From: Oscillospiraceae bacterium
GTDB taxonomy: Bacteria; Bacillota; Clostridia; Oscillospirales; CAG-272
Reading direction: 5' to 3'
NCBI GenBank assembly: GCA_015063805.1
Contig: SVTK01000006.1
Coordinates: forward strand, 1 to 64,000
Length of the DNA: 64,000 bases
Below are positions 46,757 to 56,210 of the stretch, piece by piece (the first letter of the stretch is position 1; each line of letters opens with the position of its first letter). The notes under the pieces were generated by a model, which saw only the letters and a program-made list of their open reading frames with translations, was not told the DNA's origin and searched no databases. Made by a program: the position numbers and the translations under genes.

Positions 46757-47557
46757 TTATTTTTTGGTGGTTTGGCCGGCACTGGTGCAGGAAAGGCTGA
46801 TCCGCTCCACGGCGGTGACGCGGAAGCTGCTGTCCAGGGTGAAGAGCGCGCCGCTGAGGCGAAGGGGGCCATCCGCCGGCAGGAAGCGCTGGGGCATATG
46901 GGTGCGGAACTTGCGGATGACGGCATCGGCATCTGTGCCGAGGATGCCGTTGGCCGTGCCGCACATTCCCAGGTCGGTGATATAGCCGCTGCCCCGGGGC
47001 AAAATGCCTTCATCGGCGGTCTGTACATGGGTGTGAGTGCCGAAGATTACGGCAATCCGGCCGTCGAAGGCGCGGGCAAGGGCAAGTTTTTCGGCGGTAG
47101 CTTCGGCGTGGATATCCAGCATGGCAAAATCATAGCTGCCCGCATTGCGGTCGAGGATCTTTTCCACCGTATCAAATGGGTCGGCCAGGCTGTCCATGAA
47201 GACATTGCCCATGACATTGATGGCCAGCATCCGCCAGCTGCCGGCGGGGACGATGGCCCAGCCGCTGCCCGGTGCGGTGGGGGGATAATTGGCGGGGCGC
47301 AGGACGCGGGACTCCTCCTCCAGCAGGGGGATGAGGTCGCGTTTGCCCCAAACGTGGTTGCCGGTGGTGAGCAGATCCACCCCCGCATCCAGCAGGCGGT
47401 TGGCCTGTGTGGAGGAGAGACCGTGGATGTCGTCGGCGTTTTCGCCGTTGGCCACCACGCAGTCAGCGCCGAGGCGGCTGCGGAGGGACCACAGCTCCCG
47501 CTCCAGGTAATCTACGGTGCGGATGCCAACGATATCGCCCAGTGCAAGCAGTTTCAT
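46757..47557 (-). CDS. YmdB-family metallophosphoesterase
   Basis: MKLLALGDIVGIRTVDYLERELWSLRSRLGADCVVANGENADDIHGLS; FGTHTHVQTADEGILPRGSGYITDLGMCG. Confidence 0.9.
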   Translation of the reverse strand: MKLLALGDIVGIRTVDYLERELWSLRSRLGADCVVANGENADDIHGLSSTQANRLLDAGVDLLTTGNHVWGKRDLIPLLEEESRVLRPANYPPTAPGSGWAIVPAGSWRMLAINVMGNVFMDSLADPFDTVEKILDRNAGSYDFAMLDIHAEATAEKLALARAFDGRIAVIFGTHTHVQTADEGILPRGSGYITDLGMCGTANGILGTDADAVIRKFRTHMPQRFLPADGPLRLSGALFTLDSSFRVTAVERISLSCTSAGQTTKK

Positions 47558-47584
47558 GAGGGAGTTTTCCTTTTCTTTTGGATA

Positions 47585-48109
47585 TTATTTGGCATTGCGC
47601 TGACGGAGCGCGTGCAACGGAGAGGTTTTGTCAAAGACGAGGGCGAGGAGGATGTAGAAGATGCCGCTGATCACTGACTGCATGAGGTTGGGCAGGAGTT
47701 CAGCCAGAGGAGCAATCCAGCTGCCGCTGATGAAGAGGGCTGCCCAGATATAGTAGCCGCCGACACAGATGACAGCGGCGAAGGGAATCCCGAGGATGTT
47801 CCGCAGAGAGAGCATTTTCTTCCCCTTGACTGTGAAGCAGAAGGCGGTGGCACCCTTGATGAGCAGGGAGGCTGCGGCCCACATGGGATAGCCGGTCAGG
47901 AGGTCGGCCAGACATCCGCCGATGGCCGATGCGGCGATGGCATAGGGGAGGGGAAGCAGGGAAGCACAGAGAAAGACGAAGGTGTCACCCAGGTGGACAT
48001 AACCGTTGAGGGTAGGGATGCGGGGGAGGTATGCGGTGGCAACGAAAACCAGGGCGGCGAAGACCGCGGCAAGGCAAAGACGCTGCAGCGCAATGCGGGA
48101 GCGGGACAT
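47585..48109 (-). CDS. ECF transporter S component-like membrane protein
   Basis: NGYVHLGDTFVFLCASLLPLPYAIAASAIGGCLADLLTGYPMWAAASLLIKG. Confidence 0.75.
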   Translation of the reverse strand: MSRSRIALQRLCLAAVFAALVFVATAYLPRIPTLNGYVHLGDTFVFLCASLLPLPYAIAASAIGGCLADLLTGYPMWAAASLLIKGATAFCFTVKGKKMLSLRNILGIPFAAVICVGGYYIWAALFISGSWIAPLAELLPNLMQSVISGIFYILLALVFDKTSPLHALRQRNAK

Positions 48110-48293
48110 GGTAAACCTTCTTTCTTTGAGTCTGTTGAGACAGACGAATTATCATCATTATACATGACGCGATTTCATTTGTCAATCGGAAGACGTGACA
48201 AGATTTTTTGCGGGGAGAAATATTTTTTTGCTTTTTTTGAAAAATCCTCTTGCTTTTTTCGGAAGGGTGTGATATAATACCTGTGTTGTGAAT

Positions 48294-48369
48294 AGGGGTA
48301 TAGTTCAGTCGGTAGAACACCAGTCTCCAAAACTGGGTGTCGTGGGTTCAAATCCTCCTGCCCCTGCCA
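48294..48369 (+). tRNA. tRNA-Trp (anticodon CCA)
   Basis: AGGGGTATAGTTCAGTCGGTAGAACACCAGTCTCCAAAACTGGGTGTCGTGGGTTCAAATCCTCCTGCCCCTGCCA cloverleaf with encoded CCA. Confidence 0.97.
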
Positions 48370-48370
48370 A

Positions 48371-48700
48371 AAAATCCGCACACGCGAGTGTGCGGATTTT
48401 TTATTTTTTCGCTTTTCACTAAATCGGCGTGTACGGATTTTTCGGAAGGGAATAAGTAATCGTGAATAGTGAAGAAGTAAGGTAGCTTTTCGCCGAGGCG
48501 AAAAGCGTTTTTTTTACATGAAGTTGAAAAGTAATAGGTTTTATGATATGATGGGTTAAAGTCAGTAAGGAGGTATATAACATGTCAAAATCGCAATATG
48601 TTTATCACGGCAGCCAGTACTTCTTTGATGTGGTTTGCCCGCAGCAAGCGTGCGGTGCGAATGCACAGGAATCACAAAAGGCTATATATGCTGCGGAAAG
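48371..48700 (+). repeat. Copy A of ~330 bp near-duplicate segment flanking the thi cluster
   Basis: Strong line-by-line similarity to 54926-55262, including hairpin, intergenic region and N-terminal coding sequence. Confidence 0.85.
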
Positions 48701-48713
48701 TTGGGACGTCTGA
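48582..48713 (+). pseudogene. Truncated 5' copy of the 55145-55609 gene
   Basis: MSKSQYVYHGSQYFFDVVCPQQACGANAQESQKAIYAAESWDV* vs MEKPQYVYHGSQYLFDVVRPQQARGANAQESQKAIYAAETIDKV... Confidence 0.82.
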
Positions 48714-48759
48714 ACAACGGCTTACTTTTTCCTGTTGTGAAATTTTTGATGGAAACCTA

Positions 48760-48788
48760 TTGCAAAAATCTCTGCAAAGGTGTATAAT
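48760..48788 (+). promoter_or_regulatory. Promoter TTGCAA-17-TATAAT of thi operon
   Basis: Near-consensus boxes directly upstream of TPP riboswitch. Confidence 0.7.
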
Positions 48789-48805
48789 ATACCCACGACT
48801 GAACA

Positions 48806-48893
48806 AACGGGAGCTTGTATACAGGCTGAGAGGAAGGTGTGACCTTCGACCGAGAACCTGATTTGGATAATGCCAACGTAGGGATGCCTGATA
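48806..48893 (+). promoter_or_regulatory. TPP riboswitch (THI element)
   Basis: CAGGCTGAGAGGAAGGTGTGACCTTCGACCGAGAACCTGATTTGGATAATGCCAACGTAGGGA conserved core. Confidence 0.95.
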
Positions 48894-48924
48894 CGAGGAT
48901 ATTGGGAGGAACAAAAGATTTTTT

Positions 48925-48953
48925 GGAGTTACCGAATCGGTAGCTCCTTTTTT
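48925..48953 (+). terminator. Attenuator terminator following TPP riboswitch
   Basis: ggagttaccg-aat-cggtagctcctttttt. Confidence 0.8.
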
Positions 48954-48977
48954 GTTGCATTTTTTTGGAGGTGTGAA

Positions 48978-49172
48978 ATGGTAAAGGTAAACGGAGAACC
49001 CTTGGATATTGCAGGTAAGAGCATTGCCGAGTATCTTGCGACAACGGGTTATGACACGAAGCGGATTGCAACCGAGCTGAATGGCGACATTGTGCCGAAA
49101 GTTGCTTATGCTGACACCGTGCTGAAGGACGGAGACAGCATCGAGATTGTCAGCTTTGTGGGAGGTGGTTGA
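48978..49172 (+). CDS. thiS: Sulfur carrier protein ThiS
   Basis: MVKVNGEPLDIAGKSIAEYL...IEIVSFVGGG with terminal GG. Confidence 0.93.
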   Translation: MVKVNGEPLDIAGKSIAEYLATTGYDTKRIATELNGDIVPKVAYADTVLKDGDSIEIVSFVGGG

Positions 49173-49808
49173 GTGATCCCGACAAAAGAAGTGTGGAATA
49201 ATGCCTTGGCAGAACGCCACGGCAAAGAGCTTTGTCAGGCGTTCGCATCGGCTGCGGTTGCCGTGTGCGGCCTTGGCGGTCTTGGTTCCAATATTGCCAT
49301 AGCGCTTGCAAGGGCAGGCGTCGGGAAGCTGATCCTTTTTGACTTTGACCGCGTGGAGATTACCAATCTTCACCGTCAGCAGTACAAGGCGGATCAGATC
49401 GGGATGTATAAGACCGAGGCACTCGCAGCAAATCTGAGAGAGATTGCACCTTACATAGAAGTCGAAACTTACACCGAGCGTATTGCAGAAGATAACGCCG
49501 TAACGCTTTTAGGTGGTGCGGACATTGTCTGCGAAGCCTTTGACGGCGCGGAAGCTAAGGCGATGCTCGCGGAAATCATCCTCACAGAAATGCGGGACAA
49601 ATACCTGGTTGCGGCTTCGGGTATGGCGGGGCTTTACGATGCCAATCGCATTAAGACACGAAAAGTAACGAGCAAATTCTATCTGTGCGGGGATGAAGAA
49701 AGCGACGTCGCGGCTGGGATCGGGCTTATATCGTCCCGCGTGATGCTTTGCGCGGCACATCAGGCGCATACGGTACTGCGAATTTTAGCAAATAATTTTG
49801 AAGAATAA
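49173..49808 (+). CDS. thiF: ThiS adenylyltransferase ThiF
   Basis: [46 protein letters not shown] start. Confidence 0.92.
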   Translation: MIPTKEVWNNALAERHGKELCQAFASAAVAVCGLGGLGSNIAIALARAGVGKLILFDFDRVEITNLHRQQYKADQIGMYKTEALAANLREIAPYIEVETYTERIAEDNAVTLLGGADIVCEAFDGAEAKAMLAEIILTEMRDKYLVAASGMAGLYDANRIKTRKVTSKFYLCGDEESDVAAGIGLISSRVMLCAAHQAHTVLRILANNFEE

Positions 49809-49821
49809 AGAGGAAAAAACA

Positions 49822-50592
49822 ATGAATAACGACAAACTGATCATCGGCGGTCACGAATTTAACTCCCGTTTCATTCTCGGCTCGGGAAAATATTCCATGA
49901 AGCTCATTGAAGCGGCGGTGGAGGATGCGGGTGCGGAGATCATCACCTTGGCTGTTCGCCGTGCCAACACCAAGGAACACGAAAACATTCTCGACTATAT
50001 TCCCGAAGGTATTACGCTCCTTCCCAACACATCGGGTGCGAGAAATGCGGAGGAAGCGGTTCGTATTGCCCGCCTTGCCCGTGAGATCGGATGCGGGAAT
50101 TTTGTAAAGATTGAGATCATGCGCGATTCCAAATATTTGCTTCCCGATAATGTGGAAACGATCAAAGCGACCGAGATCCTTGCAAACGAGGGATTTGTGG
50201 TCATGCCGTATATGTATCCCGATCTGAACACCGCCCGTGACCTTGTAAACGCAGGCGCGGCAAGTGTGATGCCTCTGGCTTCTCCCATCGGCTCGAACAA
50301 AGGACTTGCAACCCGTGAGTTTATCCAGATCCTCATTGATGAGATCGATCTCCCCATCATCGTGGATGCAGGCATCGGCAGACCTTCGCAGGCTTGCGAA
50401 GCCATGGAGATGGGTGCGGCGGCCATTATGGCCAACACTGCGCTGGCAACTGCAGGTGATCTTCCTATGATGGCATCAGCATTCAGGCAGGCCATCAAGG
50501 CAGGTCGCAAGGCATACCTTTCGGGGCTTGGCAGGGTGCTGACCCGCGGTGCATCCGCTTCCGATCCCTTGACAGGATTCCTGCGAGATTGA
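49822..50592 (+). CDS. thiG: Thiazole synthase ThiG
   Basis: [54 protein letters not shown]. Confidence 0.96.
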   Translation: MNNDKLIIGGHEFNSRFILGSGKYSMKLIEAAVEDAGAEIITLAVRRANTKEHENILDYIPEGITLLPNTSGARNAEEAVRIARLAREIGCGNFVKIEIMRDSKYLLPDNVETIKATEILANEGFVVMPYMYPDLNTARDLVNAGAASVMPLASPIGSNKGLATREFIQILIDEIDLPIIVDAGIGRPSQACEAMEMGAAAIMANTALATAGDLPMMASAFRQAIKAGRKAYLSGLGRVLTRGASASDPLTGFLRD

Positions 50593-50602
50593 GGGGCGAG
50601 CT

Positions 50603-51856
50603 ATGGAAAATCAATTTTTTGTGGATTCGGAGCATCTGTCCCCCGAAGCACTCGCCAAAAAGCATCGTATTGAAAGTGACCCCACCAGCCGTAAGCATCA
50701 CATGGAATATCTGCCTGGCATGGAGATCATTGAATCGGATGTTTGCTCACAGGTCATGGCACAGATGAAGTCCTATGATTACAGCAAATATACGGCGAGA
50801 GATGTAAGAGCTGCGTTGGAGCATACCAACTGTTCGATCGAAGATTTCAAGGCTTTCCTGTCACCTGCAGCAGAGCCGTTCCTCGAACAGATGGCCGAGC
50901 GTGCAAGACTGGAAACAAGTAAGCATTTCGGCAATACGGTGTATCTGTTCACGCCCCTTTATATTGCCAACTATTGCGAAAACTACTGTGTTTACTGCGG
51001 TTTCAACTGCTATAACCACATCAACCGCATGAAGCTCTCTATGGAGCAGATCGAAAAGGAAATGAAGGTCATTGCAGACAGCGGAATGGAGGAAATTCTG
51101 ATTCTGACCGGTGAGAGCCGCGCGCAGAGTAACGTGGAGTACATCGGTGAGGCTTGCAAGCTGGCAAGAAAGTATTTCCGAATGGTAGGGCTTGAGATCT
51201 ATCCCGTCAACACCGATGAATACAAATTTCTCCACGAATGCGGAGCAGACTACGTGACTGTATTCCAAGAAACCTATGACACCGACAAATACGAACAGCT
51301 CCACTTGCTTGGTCACAAGCGTGTGTGGCCGTACCGTTTTGATGCACAGGAAAGAGCCTTGCGCGGCGGTATGAGAGGTGTTGCGTTCTCGGCGTTGCTT
51401 GGACTTTCCGATTTTCGTAAGGATGCTTTGGCAAGCGCGTTGCACGTCTACTATTTACAGAGGAAATATCCTCACGCCGAAATGTCGCTGTCCTGTCCCC
51501 GACTTCGTCCCATCATCAACAATGACAAGATCAATTCCCTCGACGTTCACGAAAAACAGCTTTGTCAGATCATTTGCGCGTACCGTATTTTCCTTCCGTT
51601 CGTGGGGATTACCGTGTCCTCCCGTGAAAGTGCACAGTTCCGCAATGGCATCGTAAAAATTGCCGCCACCAAGGTTTCCGCAGGCGTTTCCACCGGTATC
51701 GGCGACCACGAAAGCAAATACAGTGGAAAAGAAACAGATGCGGTTCAGGGTGATGAGCAGTTTGAAATTGACGACAACCGAAGCCTTGAGCGGATGTACA
51801 AGGATATTGAGGGAGAGGGCCTTCAGCCCGTACTGAATGAGTATCTCTACGTATAA
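50603..51856 (+). CDS. thiH: 2-iminoacetate synthase ThiH (radical SAM tyrosine lyase)
   Basis: LYIANYCENYCVYCGFNCYNHINR radical SAM CX3CX2C motif. Confidence 0.96.
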   Translation: MENQFFVDSEHLSPEALAKKHRIESDPTSRKHHMEYLPGMEIIESDVCSQVMAQMKSYDYSKYTARDVRAALEHTNCSIEDFKAFLSPAAEPFLEQMAERARLETSKHFGNTVYLFTPLYIANYCENYCVYCGFNCYNHINRMKLSMEQIEKEMKVIADSGMEEILILTGESRAQSNVEYIGEACKLARKYFRMVGLEIYPVNTDEYKFLHECGADYVTVFQETYDTDKYEQLHLLGHKRVWPYRFDAQERALRGGMRGVAFSALLGLSDFRKDALASALHVYYLQRKYPHAEMSLSCPRLRPIINNDKINSLDVHEKQLCQIICAYRIFLPFVGITVSSRESAQFRNGIVKIAATKVSAGVSTGIGDHESKYSGKETDAVQGDEQFEIDDNRSLERMYKDIEGEGLQPVLNEYLYV

Positions 51857-51865
51857 GGAGCGAAT

Positions 51866-52501
51866 ATGAAAAACTTTGATACCACACTTTATTTTATCAC
51901 CGATTCCACGGGCTTTGGGGAAGATGAATTTCTCCACCGCGCAGAGGGAGCACTCGCAGGCGGTGCAACCATCCTTCAGCTTCGTGAAAAGAACAAATCC
52001 ACGATGGAATATATCAAGCTTGCGGAAAAGGTTCATGCGCTGACGAAGAAATACAGCGTACCGCTGATCATCGACGACCGGATCGATGTAGCTCTTGCCG
52101 TAGGTGCCGAGGGCGTACACCTTGGAAAAGAGGATATGCCGATTGCTACCGCACGCAGAATACTTGGCGATGACTTTATCATCGGAGCGACCGCTAAAAC
52201 TGTTCCGTGGGCTCTTGAAGCATACGAGGGTGGAGCGGACTACCTCGGTGTCGGCGCGATCTATCCGACCACGACCAAGGTGAAAACCGTTCTCACACCT
52301 ACCGATACGCTGCGGGATATCTGCAAAGCCGTACCGATTCCCGTCAATGCCATCGGTGGACTCAACAAAAATAATATTGATGTTCTCTCCGGTATTCCGA
52401 TTGCCGGAATTTGCGTTGTATCCGCGATTATGAAAGCGGACGATCCGAAGATGGCGGCCGTGGAACTGAAAGCAAGAGCACACGAACTTGCTCTGATCTA
52501 A
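51866..52501 (+). CDS. thiE: Thiamine phosphate synthase ThiE
   Basis: GGATILQLREKNKSTMEYIKLAEKVHALTKKYSVPLIIDDRIDVALAVGAEGVHLGKEDMP. Confidence 0.95.
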   Translation: MKNFDTTLYFITDSTGFGEDEFLHRAEGALAGGATILQLREKNKSTMEYIKLAEKVHALTKKYSVPLIIDDRIDVALAVGAEGVHLGKEDMPIATARRILGDDFIIGATAKTVPWALEAYEGGADYLGVGAIYPTTTKVKTVLTPTDTLRDICKAVPIPVNAIGGLNKNNIDVLSGIPIAGICVVSAIMKADDPKMAAVELKARAHELALI

Positions 52502-52578
52502 ACGAACAAAGCGGCCGATTGGGGGCACCACCTTATGCCGCTATAGAAAACGATGCTGAAAACGAAAGGAGTATAGCC

Positions 52579-53382
52579 ATGAAAATGAAAACAGCATTGA
52601 CCATTGCAGGAAGCGACTGCAGCGGAGGCGCCGGTATTGGGGCAGATATTAAGACTATGACAATGAATGGTGTTTATGCAATGAGTGCGATCACCGCGCT
52701 CACGGCACAGAACACTACCGGCGTAAGATCAATTTTTGAGTCCACTCCCGAATTTTTGAAGGATCAGATCGATGCGGTATTCGAGGATATCCGTCCCGAT
52801 GCCGTAAAAATTGGAATGGTCAGCTCGGCAGAGCTTATTGAGGTAATTGCCCACCGACTTGCTTATTACAAAGCGGAGAATATTGTAGTCGATCCTGTGA
52901 TGGTCGCAACCAGCGGCTCTGCGCTGATGAAAGCCAATGCGGTATCGGTGCTGACCAGGGAGCTTCTTCCTCTTGCCGCTCTTGTTACGCCCAATATCCC
53001 GGAAGCTGAGGTTTTGTCGGGCCAGACCGTTCGCACAAAGGATGATATGGAAGGTGTGGCGAAGCTGATTGGTGATACCTATGGATGTGCCGTTCTGCTC
53101 AAGGGGGGGCACAGCATCAACGATGCAAATGACCTTCTGTATGTAAACGGTGGCTATCAATGGTTCAGTGGCAAGCGTATCGACAATTCCAATACTCACG
53201 GTACGGGATGCACGCTCTCGTCTGCCATTGCATCGAATCTCGCGAAAGGTTATGATCTTGAGATCTCCGTACAAAGAGCTAAAGACTATATCTCGGGTGC
53301 ACTTGCGGCGATGCTGGATTTGGGGCAAGGCTCCGGACCCATGAACCACGCTTTTGATCTGAACGGAAGATTTGCTCAATAA
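52579..53382 (+). CDS. thiD: Hydroxymethylpyrimidine/phosphomethylpyrimidine kinase ThiD
   Basis: TALTIAGSDCSGGAGIGADIKTMTMNGVYAMSAITALTAQNT; GTGCTLSSAIASNLAKG. Confidence 0.95.
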   Translation: MKMKTALTIAGSDCSGGAGIGADIKTMTMNGVYAMSAITALTAQNTTGVRSIFESTPEFLKDQIDAVFEDIRPDAVKIGMVSSAELIEVIAHRLAYYKAENIVVDPVMVATSGSALMKANAVSVLTRELLPLAALVTPNIPEAEVLSGQTVRTKDDMEGVAKLIGDTYGCAVLLKGGHSINDANDLLYVNGGYQWFSGKRIDNSNTHGTGCTLSSAIASNLAKGYDLEISVQRAKDYISGALAAMLDLGQGSGPMNHAFDLNGRFAQ

Positions 53383-53407
53383 TCATGCTTGAGGAGAGCC
53401 AAAAAAA

Positions 53408-54712
53408 ATGAGAAACTATACAACACAAATGGATGCCGCAAGACATGGCATTATCACGCCCGAAATGAAGGCGGTTGCCGCCAAAGAATACAGAACCGAG
53501 GAGGAGATCCGAGCGCTTGTTGCGGGGGGACAGGTTGCGATCTGTGCGAACAAACTGCATACCTGCATTGACCCGAACGGCGTCGGCTCAATGCTTCGCA
53601 CTAAGATCAATGTCAACCTCGGCGTATCCCGTGATTGCAAGGACTACGATATTGAGATGGAAAAGGTAATGGCGGCGGTCAATATGGGTGCGGAGGCGAT
53701 TATGGATCTGTCCAGTCACGGCAACACCCAGCCCTTCCGCAGAAAGCTGACTGCCGAATGTCCCGCGATGATCGGCACGGTTCCCGTATATGATAGTGTG
53801 ATCCACTATCAGCGCGATCTTGCGACCCTCACGGCAAAGGACTTTATCGATGTGGTAAGACTTCACGCGGAGGACGGGGTGGACTTCGTTACGCTTCACT
53901 GCGGAATTACCCGCAAGACCATCGAGCAGATCAAAAAGCACAAGAGAAAGATGAACATCGTTTCCCGCGGCGGCTCTCTTGTGTTCGCGTGGATGTGCAT
54001 GACAGGTGAGGAGAATCCCTTCTACGAATACTACGATGAGATCCTTGACATTTGCCGCGAGTACGACGTGACCATCTCTCTCGGAGATGCCTGCCGTCCC
54101 GGTTGTCTTGCCGACGGAAGCGATGTGTGTCAGATTGAGGAGCTTGTGCGTCTCGGTGAGCTGACAAAGCGTGCCTGGGCGCGTGACGTACAGGTGATGG
54201 TGGAGGGCCCCGGACATATGCCGATGGATCAGATCGAGGCCAATATGAAGATGCAGCAGACCATCTGTATGGGTGCACCTTTCTATGTACTCGGCCCCAT
54301 CGTCACCGATATCGCTCCCGGCTACGACCATATCACATCTGCCATCGGTGGAGCAATCGCAGCGGCATCAGGCGCGGCATTCCTTTGCTATGTTACGCCT
54401 GCCGAGCATTTGGCTCTTCCCAATGTGGAGGATGTAAAACAAGGCATTATCGCCTCCAAAATTGCCGCTCATGCCGCTGATATTGCAAAGCAGATCCCTC
54501 ACGCAAGAGATATCGACGACCGGATGGGTGATGCCCGTCGCAGGCTCGATTGGGAAGAACAGTGGGCGTGTGCTCTTGATCCCGAAACCGCAAAGCGCAT
54601 CCGTGATGAGCGCAAGCCCGAGCATGAGGATACTTGCTCGATGTGCGGTAAGTTCTGCGCTGTGCGAAGCATGAATAAGGCGCTCAATCATGAAATGGTA
54701 GATATTCTGTAA
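53408..54712 (+). CDS. thiC: Phosphomethylpyrimidine synthase ThiC
   Basis: [21 protein letters not shown]...; C-term [12 protein letters not shown] 4Fe-4S motif. Confidence 0.97.
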   Translation: MRNYTTQMDAARHGIITPEMKAVAAKEYRTEEEIRALVAGGQVAICANKLHTCIDPNGVGSMLRTKINVNLGVSRDCKDYDIEMEKVMAAVNMGAEAIMDLSSHGNTQPFRRKLTAECPAMIGTVPVYDSVIHYQRDLATLTAKDFIDVVRLHAEDGVDFVTLHCGITRKTIEQIKKHKRKMNIVSRGGSLVFAWMCMTGEENPFYEYYDEILDICREYDVTISLGDACRPGCLADGSDVCQIEELVRLGELTKRAWARDVQVMVEGPGHMPMDQIEANMKMQQTICMGAPFYVLGPIVTDIAPGYDHITSAIGGAIAAASGAAFLCYVTPAEHLALPNVEDVKQGIIASKIAAHAADIAKQIPHARDIDDRMGDARRRLDWEEQWACALDPETAKRIRDERKPEHEDTCSMCGKFCAVRSMNKALNHEMVDIL

Positions 54713-54925
54713 TGGAAGGCAGATTCAGGCGCAAATTGTCAAATTCCAATTTGCCGGTTAGGTTATAATACATAGATTCGTTTGCAAGCATGGCGCAAAA
54801 AAACGAAGGACCTCGGATATCTTTTTGTTCCCGGCATAGCCAAGGGACAAGTGTGCTCTTATGGCAAAATTCATGGACCGTTTTTGTACGATAGTCTTAT
54901 ATGACCTATTTTGTAGTGGTATCAC

Positions 54926-55262
54926 AAAAATCCGTATACGTGAGTGTGCGGATTTTTTACTTATTCGCTTCTTATTCAATCGATGTGTACGGATTGTGAG
55001 GAGGGTAATCGTGAATAGTGAAGAAGTGAGGTAGCTTTTCGCCGAGACGAAAAGCTGTTTTTATTATACCATTTTTATTGTAAAAGGTGGAAAAGGAATA
55101 GGTTTTATGATATAATGGGTTAAAGCCAGTAAAGAGGTGTATATATGGAAAAACCGCAATATGTTTATCACGGCAGCCAGTACTTATTTGATGTAGTTCG
55201 CCCGCAGCAAGCGCGCGGTGCGAATGCACAGGAGTCACAAAAGGCCATATACGCTGCCGAAA
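54926..55262 (+). repeat. Copy B of ~330 bp near-duplicate segment flanking the thi cluster
   Basis: Aligns to 48371-48700. Confidence 0.85.
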
Positions 55263-55609
55263 CAATTGATAAAGTAATCCCGTTTGCTTTACCTATCCGT
55301 TGGTATCCCGATGATCCGACAGGTAAGCGGGATTTCTCCTGTGAAAATGGAAAAACATTTATCGAATACGGAAGTCTTGATCCCAACGGTGTGGGATATG
55401 TTTATAAGCTGAAAGCAGATAATTTTGAAAAGTTAGACGGGTGGCAATGGATTTCAAGACTTGATGTAGTTCCGGAAGAGGTGATATGTATTCGAGTCAG
55501 GGACTATATTGATACTGTTTCATTTTCCGAGAAGGCAATGGAAATTCAAAACGAATTATTCAAAAGACCGGAGATTGCCCGGATACCTGAAACGAATCGT
55601 TGTGTTTGA
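55145..55609 (+). CDS. Uncharacterised protein (YHGSQY N-terminus; possible ADP-ribosyltransferase-like fold)
   Basis: MEKPQYVYHGSQYLFDVVRPQQARGANAQESQKAIYAAETIDKVIPFALPIRW; intact ORF with RBS. Confidence 0.7.
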   Translation: MEKPQYVYHGSQYLFDVVRPQQARGANAQESQKAIYAAETIDKVIPFALPIRWYPDDPTGKRDFSCENGKTFIEYGSLDPNGVGYVYKLKADNFEKLDGWQWISRLDVVPEEVICIRVRDYIDTVSFSEKAMEIQNELFKRPEIARIPETNRCV

Positions 55610-55660
55610 GGAAGACGGATGTTTGACCGTTGTGCGGACTTTGCGGAAGGAGATTGCAGC

Positions 55661-56077
55661 ATGAAGATAGAAAAATTCTCCATGAGGAACAAGAGCGAAT
55701 TCTTTGATCGGGCAGATGCAATGCATGACTGCTTCTTTACTGTCGCTTTGCAGGATCGCACGCTTGTGTTAGTGTATGATCGGCTGGAGCAATATTGCGG
55801 TCCCGCCCCCGATTTGCCTTGGTTCGCGGGATTTCATCAACTGACGGTGCGGTATCACAGCATTGATTATCTGGATCTGCGTTTGAAGTGCAAAAGAAAA
55901 GAGATGGATTTTGACAATACCGTGGCAACTTTGGAGAACAGGAAATTGATCATGTACAAGTATTCCGTCGATTCGTTCGGGGCGCTGACGCTGTATTTTG
56001 GGGATACGGTTGGCAAAAAGCTATGGGGCGGTACGATTGAGATTATGCCCGATGAGATTGAATATATCTGGACGTGA
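55661..56077 (+). CDS. Uncharacterised protein
   Basis: MKIEKFSMRNKSEFFDRADAMHDCFFTVALQDRTLVLVYDRLEQYCG; followed by terminator. Confidence 0.65.
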   Translation: MKIEKFSMRNKSEFFDRADAMHDCFFTVALQDRTLVLVYDRLEQYCGPAPDLPWFAGFHQLTVRYHSIDYLDLRLKCKRKEMDFDNTVATLENRKLIMYKYSVDSFGALTLYFGDTVGKKLWGGTIEIMPDEIEYIWT

Positions 56078-56102
56078 CGCGGTTATCCCGCCCATGGAAA
56101 AA

Positions 56103-56136
56103 AGCTTTTCGCCGAGGCGAAAAGCTTTTTTATTGA
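56103..56136 (+). terminator. Terminator agcttttcgcc-gag-gcgaaaagctttttt
   Basis: Hairpin plus T-run; same stem recurs near 48487 and 55033. Confidence 0.8.
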
Positions 56137-56210
56137 AAAATTCACATTTTTATGCTACAATTAATTAGGTAAGGGCATAATCGCACCATATCTGACAGGA
56201 GGTCAGGCAG

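Noticed and set aside
48672-49373. 233 aa minus-strand ORF across the TPP riboswitch and thiS
   Set aside because: Overlaps a well-supported riboswitch, terminator and thiS/thiF on the plus strand.
54770-54912. Short frame GYLFVPGIAKGQVCSYGKIHGPFLYDSLI resembling an alkyltransferase-type I.KGQV.SYG motif
   Set aside because: Too short, no start or continuation; could be chance. Would need tblastn to support a remnant.
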